A stretch of 37,595 bases of DNA. It comes from UBA6448 sp051893155. Lineage in GTDB: Bacteria > Bacillota_I > Bacilli_A > RF39 > UBA660. Positions 7,393 to 14,153 of the stretch are shown here, piece by piece. The notes under the pieces were generated by a model. That model saw nothing but the letters and a program-made list of their open reading frames with translations. It was not told where the DNA came from and made no database searches. The DNA is taken from positions 1 through 37,595 of the forward strand of contig JBJFGY010000081.1 in assembly GCA_051893155.1 (NCBI GenBank). Reading direction: 5' to 3'. Positions within the stretch are counted from its first letter, which is position 1. Each line of letters begins with the position of its first letter. Made by a program: the position numbers and the translations under genes.

Positions 7393-8145
7393 ATGAGAAA
7401 ATTTATGCTATTATTTGTTAATTTACTAACAACAATAAGAATAATTGGTGTATTTATGATTGTTCCAGTATTTTTTAAATATGGAGGAATATATGCTGCA
7501 TTAATTTCAATTGCTTGTTATTTAACAGATAGTATTGATGGATATTTAGCAAGAAAATGCCATGTTTCAACATTTTTTGGTAGTTTTTTTGATGGTATTG
7601 CAGATAAACTTTTTTCATGTAGTAATTTAATAATATTATTTTCTGTAACAAAGTATTCATTAATAGCTATATTTTTTGAATTATTAATTGTTTTGATTCA
7701 ATTTGTAAAATTTGAAAAAAATATAAATATACAATCATCTAAAATAGGTAAAATTAAAACAATAGTAATGAGTGTAACAGTAATAGTTGTATATATAGTT
7801 ACTGATATTAATAAACTTTCTTTTTTAGGAAACAATATTATCGATTTTGTTAATAATATTAATCCAAACTTACTTTATGGCATTTTATTTATACCATTAT
7901 ATATTTTCGAAATTTTATCACTTTATTCTTATTTGAAATTTTTAAAAACATATGATTCGAAAAAAAATGTAAAAGTGCCTAATATAAATATAAATTTAAA
8001 ACCAAAAACAACATTAAAAAATAAATTTGATAATTTTTGTACAATTTGGTTAAATAATGAATTTTATGAAAAATATAAAGATTCTCAAGGCTTAAAAGCA
8101 ATACGTAAAAAAATAAAAAGTAATAAACGAGAAGTAAGTAAATAA
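7393..8145 (+). CDS. CDP-alcohol phosphatidyltransferase (PgsA-like)
   Basis: Membrane enzyme that transfers a phosphatidyl group from CDP-diacylglycerol to an alcohol, most likely glycerol-3-phosphate. The family signature D-x2-D-G-x2-A-R-x8-G-x3-D-x3-D is complete: D46, D49, G50, A53, R54, G63, D67, D71. About six hydrophobic segments cover 5-200, then a basic cytosolic tail of about 55 residues that ordinary PgsA (about 190 residues) lacks. I choose ATG 7393, with AGGTG five bases upstream, over the in-frame GTG at 7387 that falls inside that ribosome site. It may be the pgsA orthologue or a paralogue; the acceptor cannot be decided. Confidence 0.8.
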   Translation: MRKFMLLFVNLLTTIRIIGVFMIVPVFFKYGGIYAALISIACYLTDSIDGYLARKCHVSTFFGSFFDGIADKLFSCSNLIILFSVTKYSLIAIFFELLIVLIQFVKFEKNINIQSSKIGKIKTIVMSVTVIVVYIVTDINKLSFLGNNIIDFVNNINPNLLYGILFIPLYIFEILSLYSYLKFLKTYDSKKNVKVPNININLKPKTTLKNKFDNFCTIWLNNEFYEKYKDSQGLKAIRKKIKSNKREVSK

Positions 8146-8160
8146 ATACTTATTTTTTTT
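8135..8160 (+). terminator. Terminator overlapping the phosphatidyltransferase stop codon
   Basis: TAAGTA (8135-8140) pairs with TACTTA (8147-8152) around a six-base loop that contains the stop codon, followed by eight T. Confidence 0.55.
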
Positions 8161-8166
8161 AAAATG

Positions 8167-8175
8167 TGATATAAT
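8167..8175 (+). promoter_or_regulatory. Extended -10 promoter giving a leaderless rlmN mRNA
   Basis: TGATATAAT with the perfect hexamer at 8170-8175. The rlmN ATG lies at 8182, six bases downstream, where transcription should start. No Shine-Dalgarno sequence is present. Confidence 0.65.
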
Positions 8176-8181
8176 TTTAAT

Positions 8182-9198
8182 ATGAAAAATATTTTTGGAA
8201 TAACAAAAGAAGATTTAGAATTGATTCTAGTTAATGATAGTAAAAAAAAGTTTATGGCTACTCAAATTTTTGAATGGATTTATAATAAAAAAGAATATAA
8301 TATAGATAATTATTCTAATATAAATAATGATAATAAAGATTATTTAAAAGAAAAATTTAATTTTGATTTTATTACACTTGAAAAGGTTGAAGAAGATATT
8401 GATGTAAAAAAATTTTTATTTAGATTAAAAGATAATCAAAAAATAGAATCGGTTGTAATGATACATAATTATGGAATTAGTATATGTGTGTCAAGTCAAG
8501 TTGGATGTAATATGGGCTGTAAGTTTTGTGAAAGTGGAAGACTTAAAAAGGTACGAAATCTTGAAACTTATGAAATTGTTGAGCAACTTATTTTAGTAAG
8601 CAAGTATATTAACAAAAAAATTGATAGCTGTGTAATAATGGGAATTGGAGAACCTTTTGATAATTATGATAATATAATAAACTTTATTAAAATAATAAAT
8701 GATCCTAAAGCCTTAAATATTGGTGCAAGACATATAACTGTTTCAACATGTGGTGTAGTGCCAAAAATAATTGAATTTGCATCACTTCCTTTTCAAGTAA
8801 ATTTAGCAATTTCACTTCATGCTCCAAATGATGAAATTAGAAATAAAATAATGCCTATTTCAAAGGCATATAGTATTGATGAACTTATAAAATCCCTTGA
8901 TTATTATTATGAAAAAACAAATCGAAGAGTAACTATTGAGTATGTATTACTTAAAGATATAAATGATTCTAAAAATTGTGCTTTAGAACTTGCAAATTTA
9001 CTTAAGGGTAAAAACGTATATGTTAATTTAATTGGGTATAATGAAACAAATAATATATCATTTAAAGCAAGTAGTAAAGAAAGCATTGATATGTTTTATG
9101 ATACATTAAAAAAATGTGGTATTAATGTAACTGTACGAAGAAAATTTGGAAATAAAATATCCGCAGCATGTGGACAACTTCGTAGTAAAGAAGTATAG
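8182..9198 (+). CDS. rlmN: RlmN-family rRNA/tRNA adenine-C2 methyltransferase
   Basis: Radical-SAM enzyme that methylates C2 of A2503 in 23S rRNA and of A37 in some tRNAs. 338 residues. IFGIT near the N-terminus fixes the start at this ATG. The 4Fe-4S ligands are C109, C113 and C116 (CNMGCKFC); the two catalytic cysteines correspond to C102 (ICVSSQ) and C330 (SAACGQL). HITVSTCGVVPKI and NLAISLHAPNDEIRNKIMP match RlmN rather than the resistance enzyme Cfr. A variant is CESGRLKKVRNL where most RlmN have CATG and a Gly-rich stretch. The gene sits directly on an extended -10 element and appears leaderless. prpC follows with its own promoter. Confidence 0.88.
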   Translation: MKNIFGITKEDLELILVNDSKKKFMATQIFEWIYNKKEYNIDNYSNINNDNKDYLKEKFNFDFITLEKVEEDIDVKKFLFRLKDNQKIESVVMIHNYGISICVSSQVGCNMGCKFCESGRLKKVRNLETYEIVEQLILVSKYINKKIDSCVIMGIGEPFDNYDNIINFIKIINDPKALNIGARHITVSTCGVVPKIIEFASLPFQVNLAISLHAPNDEIRNKIMPISKAYSIDELIKSLDYYYEKTNRRVTIEYVLLKDINDSKNCALELANLLKGKNVYVNLIGYNETNNISFKASSKESIDMFYDTLKKCGINVTVRRKFGNKISAACGQLRSKEV

Positions 9199-9215
9199 TA
9201 TTAATATAAAAATAA

Positions 9216-9224
9216 TGGTATAAT
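9216..9224 (+). promoter_or_regulatory. Extended -10 promoter of the prpC-prkC-rsgA-rpe operon
   Basis: TGGTATAAT with TATAAT at 9219-9224, 22 bases before the GTG start. No good -35 match is seen. Confidence 0.55.
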
Positions 9225-9246
9225 TACAAAGAAGATAGGTGATGAT

Positions 9247-9990
9247 GTGAAAACATTTTATTTAACTGATGCAGGAAGAGTTCGAAGTCATAATGAAGAT
9301 AGTGTTACAATTTTAAAAAATAAAAGTAATGAATATTTATTAATGGTAGCTGATGGAATGGGTGGACATAGAAAAGGTGAAGTAGCCTCTGCTATAGCAA
9401 TAACTCACTTAGGAAAAAGATTTATGGATATTGCAAGCATTGGTACAAAACTTGACGCAGTTAATTGGCTTAATGATAATGTTAATGAAATTAATAAAAA
9501 TATATTAGACTATGCATCTGAGCATGAAGATTCAGTTGGTATGGGTTCAACTTTAGTAGTGGCAATTCAAACAAAAGACTTTTTAATATTTGGTAATATT
9601 GGTGATTCATCAGGATACGTTATGAAAAATCATAGAATTCATAAAGTTACAAAAGATCATACTTTAGTAAATTTACTAGTTGAAGCAGGAAATTTAACTG
9701 AGGAAGAAGCAAAATATCATCCAAAGAAAAATGTTTTAATGCGAGCACTTGGAGCCACAGAAAAAATTGAAATGGATATATTCGATGTAGATATGAATAA
9801 TGAAGGAATATTACTTTGTTCAGATGGTTTAACGACAATGCTTACAGATGAACAAATTGAAAAAGTCTTAAATGATGATGAATTATCTGCTGAAGAAAAA
9901 GTAACTAAATTAATTCAAAAATGTAATGCAAGGGGTGGTTTTGATAATATTTCAATTGCCTATTTAGAAAGAAAGGAGGTTAACGATTAG
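9247..9990 (+). CDS. prpC: PP2C-type protein phosphatase PrpC
   Basis: Mn-dependent Ser/Thr phosphatase (Stp/PrpC) that reverses PrkC phosphorylation. 247 residues, normal size, cytosolic. PP2C motifs are N16-E17-D18 (RSHNEDS), VADGMGGH (34-41, metal-binding D36), GNIGDSSGY, LLCSDGLT and GGFDNIS near the C-terminus. The start is GTG 9247, with AGGTG six bases ahead; the nearby ATG triplets are out of frame or run into a stop. It overlaps prkC by one base (TAG/GTG), a typical coupled phosphatase-kinase pair. First gene of a four-gene operon. Confidence 0.93.
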   Translation: MKTFYLTDAGRVRSHNEDSVTILKNKSNEYLLMVADGMGGHRKGEVASAIAITHLGKRFMDIASIGTKLDAVNWLNDNVNEINKNILDYASEHEDSVGMGSTLVVAIQTKDFLIFGNIGDSSGYVMKNHRIHKVTKDHTLVNLLVEAGNLTEEEAKYHPKKNVLMRALGATEKIEMDIFDVDMNNEGILLCSDGLTTMLTDEQIEKVLNDDELSAEEKVTKLIQKCNARGGFDNISIAYLERKEVND

Positions 9991-11759
9991 TGATTGCAAA
10001 AGGTCAAAAAATTTCTGACCGTTATCAAATTATAAAATCAATTGGTGAAGGTGGGATGGCAAATGTTTATCTTGCTTATGATACTATTTTAGAAAGAAAT
10101 GTAGCTGTTAAAGTTTTAAGAGGAGATCTTGCAAATGATGAAAAATTTGTTCGAAGATTTCAAAGAGAAGCTTTACAAGCTTCAAGTTTATCTCACCCAA
10201 ACATTGTAGAGGTTTATGATGTTGGTGAAGATAGTGGTGAATATTATATTGTAATGGAATATGTCGAAGGAAAACACTTAAAAAATTTATTAAAAAAGCG
10301 TGGGAAATTAACTATTCCAGAAGTTGTAGATATTATGCTTCAAGTGACAAGTGGTCTTTCGGTTGCTCATGATAGTTATATTATTCACAGAGATATAAAG
10401 CCACAAAATATTATGATCCTTGATAATGGACTTGTAAAACTTACTGATTTTGGAATAGCTCTTGCTATGAATTCAACTCAACTTACCCAAACTAATTCAG
10501 TAATGGGTTCAGTTCATTATTTACCTCCAGAACAAGCAAGTGGAAAAGGTGCTACATTACAAAGTGATATATATTCACTAGGAATACTTATGTATGAACT
10601 TCTTACTGGAAAACTTCCTTTTCGCGGAGAAAATGCAGTTGAAATAGCTTTAAAACATTTAAAAGAGCCGATGCCAAGCATTAGAAAAGAAATACCTGAT
10701 ATTCCCCAATCAATTGAAAATATTATTTTGAAAGCAACTGCAAAAAATCCTAAAAATAGATATAATGATGCAAGAGAAATGCACGAAGATTTAAAAACAT
10801 GCTTAGATGAATCAAGAAAAAATGAAATAAAAATAAGTTATAAATATCCAGAAGTTGATCTTGATGATGGAAAAATGTTAAAAATGAAAAATGAAAAAGA
10901 GAATCTTACAAAGAAGGAAAGTGATGAGATTATAGCAAAGAAAATAACCCAAAATGATTTACATGGTCAAAATAAAACCTTAGTAATATTAATATCAATA
11001 TTTACAGGAATTGTTGTATTAATTACTACTATTGTTGTACTACTTCCTAGAATTACTAATTCTGCTCAAATAACCGTGCCTGATGTAACAAATATGACAG
11101 TAGTAAAAGCAATTGAAACATTACAAGAAGAAGGATTTACAGTGTCATCTGAGCAAATTGAAAAATCTTCGACAGTAGTTGAGGAAGGAAAAATAATTTC
11201 AACATCACCAGCAGGCGGAACAAAACATAAAAAAGGATATGAAGTAACACTTTACGTTTCAACTGGAAATAAATCAATTGAAGTAGAAGATTATTCAGGA
11301 AAAAATTATCTTGAGGTAAAAGGTAAACTTGAGGCTTATGGAATAAATGTATTTATTGAAGAAAAAGAAATTGAAGCAGATTCTGATGATAATTATGAAA
11401 AAAATATTATTATGGAACAATCTATTAAGAAAGGTGAATATCTTTCAAAAGGTGATAATATAACATTATATATACCTGATATAAAAAATGTTTATCCAGA
11501 CTTTACTGATGGAACATATATTGTATCTGATATAATAGATTTTGCTAAAGAATATAGTATATCTGTAAAATTTATTGATAATGAAGGAAAAACTATTTCA
11601 ATTAATAGTGATAATGCACATGAATATGATGATTATCAAATATTAACTCAAAATAGAAAAGCTGGTTCTATAGTTACAAGTGGTGTTTCTATAACAATTA
11701 AACTTGATATATCTTCAAATGGTACTGAAGATACATGTGAGGAAGGCGGTTTATGCTAG
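9990..11759 (+). CDS. prkC: Ser/Thr protein kinase PrkC with PASTA domains
   Basis: Membrane eukaryotic-type kinase that senses muropeptides or lipid II and regulates wall synthesis, division and spore germination. 589 residues. Kinase domain 10-270: GEGGMANVY (19-27), K41, HRDIKPQN (133-140), DFG (153-155), and an activation loop rich in Thr/Ser (165-175). A charged juxtamembrane stretch precedes one span (about 331-353). Outside are three PASTA-type repeats at about 361-427, 428-500 and 501-578; the third is degenerate. The end is Cys-containing (DTCEEGGLC). The start is GTG 9990, sharing one base with the prpC stop, with AAGGAGGT nine bases upstream. It overlaps rsgA by seven bases. Confidence 0.95.
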   Translation: MIAKGQKISDRYQIIKSIGEGGMANVYLAYDTILERNVAVKVLRGDLANDEKFVRRFQREALQASSLSHPNIVEVYDVGEDSGEYYIVMEYVEGKHLKNLLKKRGKLTIPEVVDIMLQVTSGLSVAHDSYIIHRDIKPQNIMILDNGLVKLTDFGIALAMNSTQLTQTNSVMGSVHYLPPEQASGKGATLQSDIYSLGILMYELLTGKLPFRGENAVEIALKHLKEPMPSIRKEIPDIPQSIENIILKATAKNPKNRYNDAREMHEDLKTCLDESRKNEIKISYKYPEVDLDDGKMLKMKNEKENLTKKESDEIIAKKITQNDLHGQNKTLVILISIFTGIVVLITTIVVLLPRITNSAQITVPDVTNMTVVKAIETLQEEGFTVSSEQIEKSSTVVEEGKIISTSPAGGTKHKKGYEVTLYVSTGNKSIEVEDYSGKNYLEVKGKLEAYGINVFIEEKEIEADSDDNYEKNIIMEQSIKKGEYLSKGDNITLYIPDIKNVYPDFTDGTYIVSDIIDFAKEYSISVKFIDNEGKTISINSDNAHEYDDYQILTQNRKAGSIVTSGVSITIKLDISSNGTEDTCEEGGLC

Positions 11760-12598
11760 AGGGACAAATAATCAATATAAATTCTAATAGATATAAAGTA
11801 TTATCTAATGATAAAGAATTTATATGTTCAGCAAGGGGTAAATTTAGAAATGCTAAAATTACCCCCATGGTTGGAGATTATGTTCAAATAGACTCAAATA
11901 ATAAGCAAATTATAAATATATTACCAAGAAAAAATTCCTTATTAAGACCAAATATTGCAAATGTTGATATTGCTCTAATTATAACTAGTGTAAAAAAACC
12001 AGATTTAGATTTATATTTATTAGATAAATTACTTACTATAGTATCATTTAATAAAATAAAACCTATAATATGTTTTACAAAAATAGATTTATTAAATAAT
12101 GAAGAATTAATTAATTTTAAAAAAATAAGAAATTATTATGAAAAAATATATGATGTAATTGATAATAATCAGATAGATTTATTTAAAAGTAAAGCCCAAG
12201 ATAAAATAGTAGTTTTGTGTGGCCAAACTGGTTCAGGTAAATCAACATTTATTAATAAAATTGATGCAAGTTTAAATTTAAAAACAAATGAAATATCAGT
12301 ATCACTTGGAAGAGGAGTTCATACAACAAGAATGACTTCACTTTATAAAGAAGATAATTTTTATATTTGTGATACACCTGGTTTTAGTAGTTTAGATTTA
12401 ACTAATATGTCGATTGACGATTTAAAATATTCATTTTTAGAATTTAACAATTATAATTGTAAATTTAATGATTGTAATCATATAAATACTTTAGGTTGCC
12501 AAATTGAAAATAATGATAATATATTAAATAGTAGATATGAAAATTATAAACTATTTTTAAAGGAGATAAATGAAAATCGCAGTAAGTTATTTAAGTAG
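11753..12598 (+). CDS. rsgA: Ribosome small-subunit GTPase RsgA
   Basis: Circularly permuted GTPase that releases or checks assembly factors on the 30S subunit; a (p)ppGpp-binding target in other Firmicutes. 281 residues: OB domain 1-60, G4 TKID (109-112), G1 GQTGSGKS (157-164), G2 GRGVHTTR (186-193), G3 DTPGF (207-211), then the C-terminal zinc site C236, C241, H243, C249. The permuted order G4-G1-G3 is diagnostic. The ATG overlaps prkC, using GAGGAAGG inside it, and the 3' end overlaps rpe by 29 bases. The order prpC-prkC-rsgA-rpe is the classical Firmicute arrangement. Confidence 0.95.
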   Translation: MLEGQIININSNRYKVLSNDKEFICSARGKFRNAKITPMVGDYVQIDSNNKQIINILPRKNSLLRPNIANVDIALIITSVKKPDLDLYLLDKLLTIVSFNKIKPIICFTKIDLLNNEELINFKKIRNYYEKIYDVIDNNQIDLFKSKAQDKIVVLCGQTGSGKSTFINKIDASLNLKTNEISVSLGRGVHTTRMTSLYKEDNFYICDTPGFSSLDLTNMSIDDLKYSFLEFNNYNCKFNDCNHINTLGCQIENNDNILNSRYENYKLFLKEINENRSKLFK

Positions 12599-13196
12599 TA
12601 ATAATTATTTAGAATGTATAAAAAAAATAAATGAATCTAATGCAGATTTTATTCATGTCGATTTATGTGATGGAAAATATGTAAATACTAAAAATTTTGA
12701 AATAAGAGATACAATTAAATTACTTAAAAAATCTCAAAAACCACTTAATATTCATTTAATGGTAGCAAATCCTAAAAAAATAATTAAATATTTTAAAAAT
12801 TTAAATGTTGAATCAATTACAATTCATAATTTAAATAATGCAGAAAAAATATTAAATTATATAAAAAAGAAAGGATATAGATGTGGTATTGCTTTAAATC
12901 CAAATGAAAGTATTGATTTAATAAAAAATTATTTAAATTTAATTGATGAATTACTTATAATGAGTGTAATGCCAGGTAAAGGTGGTCAAAGTTTTATTAC
13001 TCATACATTAAATAAAATTGATGAAATAAATAATATAAAAAATAATTATCATTTTTTAACTGCTATAGATGGTGGCATAAATAATGAAACAATTAAATTA
13101 TTAAAGAATAAAGATATTGATTTAGTTATAAGTGGTTCATATGTAACTAATTCAATAAATTATAATGAAGCAATTAATGAAATAAAAAAAATATAA
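12570..13196 (+). CDS. rpe: Ribulose-phosphate 3-epimerase
   Basis: Interconverts ribulose-5-P and xylulose-5-P in the pentose phosphate pathway. 208-residue TIM barrel. Metal ligands by family alignment are H29 and D31 (FIHVDLCDGKYV; Cys replaces the usual Met), H62 (IHLMVANP) and D167 (AIDGGI). The phosphate loop is MSVMPGKGGQSF (131-142), with Met and Lys where many have Asn and Phe. The ATG lies inside rsgA with AAAGGAG six bases upstream, so it is coupled. It is the last gene of the prpC operon. Its pathway partner tkt lies 1 kb downstream beyond lexA. Confidence 0.93.
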   Translation: MKIAVSYLSSNNYLECIKKINESNADFIHVDLCDGKYVNTKNFEIRDTIKLLKKSQKPLNIHLMVANPKKIIKYFKNLNVESITIHNLNNAEKILNYIKKKGYRCGIALNPNESIDLIKNYLNLIDELLIMSVMPGKGGQSFITHTLNKIDEINNIKNNYHFLTAIDGGINNETIKLLKNKDIDLVISGSYVTNSINYNEAINEIKKI

Positions 13197-13224
13197 GAAG
13201 AAAAAATCTTATATTTTTATTTTT
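13187..13224. terminator. Bidirectional terminator between rpe and lexA
   Basis: A stem of about 11 pairs, AAAATATAAG (13188-13197) against CTTATATTTT (13208-13217), with a ten-base loop. There is a T-rich run after it on both strands, so it can end rpe and the convergent lexA. Confidence 0.7.
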
Positions 13225-13842
13225 TTATAATTTACGATATAATCCTATAGCTATACCAAGTATTTTACAATCAAGTAATATAATAGGTTTCATTGTATCA
13301 TTTTCAGGTTGTAATCTTACATAACCAGTTTCTTTATAAAATCTTTTAAGTGTTACTTCATTTTCATTAGTCATTGCTACGACAATTTGACCATTATGAG
13401 CAGTATTAGCTCTTTTTAAAATAACATAATCATCATCATATATTCCAGCATTTATCATACTTTCTCCAGAAACATGTAAAGTAAAAACTTCTTCATTTTT
13501 AGGAACTAGGCTTGCTGGTAAATCAAAAAATTCATTAGGAGTTTCAATTGCAGTTATTGGGGAACCCGCTGTAACTTTACCAAGAAGTGGTACTTTAATA
13601 ACATCTTCATTTTTTTCTAAATATTCATTATCAACAAGTAATGATATAGTTCTAAATTTATTATTTGTTGTTGCAATATAACCATTTTTTTCAAGATTCT
13701 TTATATGCACAAATACAGTTGCAGGGCTTGATAAATTAACACCTTGACATATTTCTCTTATAGTAGGAGAATAGCCATATTTTGCCGTATATTTTTTTAT
13801 AAATTCTAAAATATCTTTTTGCCTTTTAGTTAAATTTTCCAT
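13225..13842 (-). CDS. lexA: SOS repressor LexA
   Basis: Represses DNA-damage genes and cleaves itself when RecA filaments form. 205 residues from the chosen start. N-terminal winged helix with LTKRQKDILEFI and REICQGVNLSSPATVFVHI. The cleavage site is the Ala-Gly of KVTAGSP (about 92-93), the catalytic Ser lies in SGESM (128) and the Lys in VILKR (143). Start choice: GAAAGGA sits about nine bases before the ATG at 13842, whereas the in-frame ATG at 13860 lies inside that ribosome-site region. Its promoter overlaps a LexA-type box, implying autoregulation. Divergent to a small membrane gene, as lexA is to yneA in B. subtilis. Confidence 0.95.
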   Translation of the reverse strand: MENLTKRQKDILEFIKKYTAKYGYSPTIREICQGVNLSSPATVFVHIKNLEKNGYIATTNNKFRTISLLVDNEYLEKNEDVIKVPLLGKVTAGSPITAIETPNEFFDLPASLVPKNEEVFTLHVSGESMINAGIYDDDYVILKRANTAHNGQIVVAMTNENEVTLKRFYKETGYVRLQPENDTMKPIILLDCKILGIAIGLYRKL

Positions 13843-13871
13843 TTTTAAAATTCCTTTCATAAGATAATTAA

Positions 13872-13911
13872 ATTTTACAATAATTTTTGTAAAATGTCAA
13901 ACAAATGTTTT
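13872..13911 (-). promoter_or_regulatory. lexA promoter with overlapping LexA box
   Basis: On the minus strand TTGACA (13895-13900), a 17-base spacer and TAAAAT (13872-13877). The box CAAACAAATGTTTT at 13898-13911 (plus strand) fits 12 of 14 positions of the Bacillus consensus CGAACRNRYGTTYG and covers half of the -35. LexA bound here should shut off its own gene. Confidence 0.7.
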
Positions 13912-13919
13912 ATTTTTAA

Positions 13920-13948
13920 TTGACACGAACAAATATTTGTTTTAAGAT
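13920..13948 (+). promoter_or_regulatory. SOS-type promoter with LexA box in the spacer
   Basis: TTGACA (13920-13925) and TAAGAT (13943-13948) are 17 bases apart. The spacer starts with CGAACAAATATTTG (13926-13939), 13 of 14 matches to CGAACRNRYGTTYG, and contains the perfect palindrome AACAAATATTTGTT. An operator exactly between -35 and -10 should give tight LexA repression of the downstream small gene. Confidence 0.7.
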
Positions 13949-13970
13949 ATTAATGAAAGAAGTGATTAAT

Positions 13971-14081
13971 ATGTTAAAAAAATTATTTAAAGATTATGGA
14001 CTTATAATATTATTTTATTTATTTTTAGTTTTTTGTATTTTGATATTAAATGCTAGGTTTTCATATTTGAATATCAATTAG
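13971..14081 (+). CDS. 36-aa single-span membrane peptide, probably SOS-induced
   Basis: Short ORF of 36 codons, ATG to TAG, preceded by GAAGTG about seven bases upstream. The peptide has a basic N-terminus (MLKKLFKDYG), one uninterrupted hydrophobic span (about 11-26) and a short polar tail with one Arg. It lies divergent from lexA and before tkt, the place held in B. subtilis by yneA (SOS division inhibitor with a membrane span and a LysM domain), yneB and ynzC. It has no LysM domain and no sequence I can call YneA. Position, operator and topology suggest an SOS division inhibitor like the unrelated 29-aa SidA of Caulobacter; this is inference. The remaining 14082-14153 holds only the tkt leader. 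Confidence 0.6.
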   Translation: MLKKLFKDYGLIILFYLFLVFCILILNARFSYLNIN

Positions 14082-14153
14082 AAAAAAATTGTTACAATAA
14101 TTAAGTTTATTTTAATTTATATTTATGATAAACTAATAATAGGAAGTGAAAAT

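Noticed and set aside
8182..9198. Cfr-type antibiotic resistance methyltransferase
   Set aside because: The VSTCGVVPK, AISLHAPNDE and IMPIS stretches follow RlmN, not Cfr.
10263..11180. TGTCGAA and TTCGACA matches inside prkC read as Spo0A boxes
   Set aside because: They lie deep in coding sequence, with no promoter or gene start near them; expected by chance.
13971..14081. Calling the small SOS gene yneA
   Set aside because: It lacks the LysM domain and any recognisable YneA sequence; only position, operator and membrane span agree.
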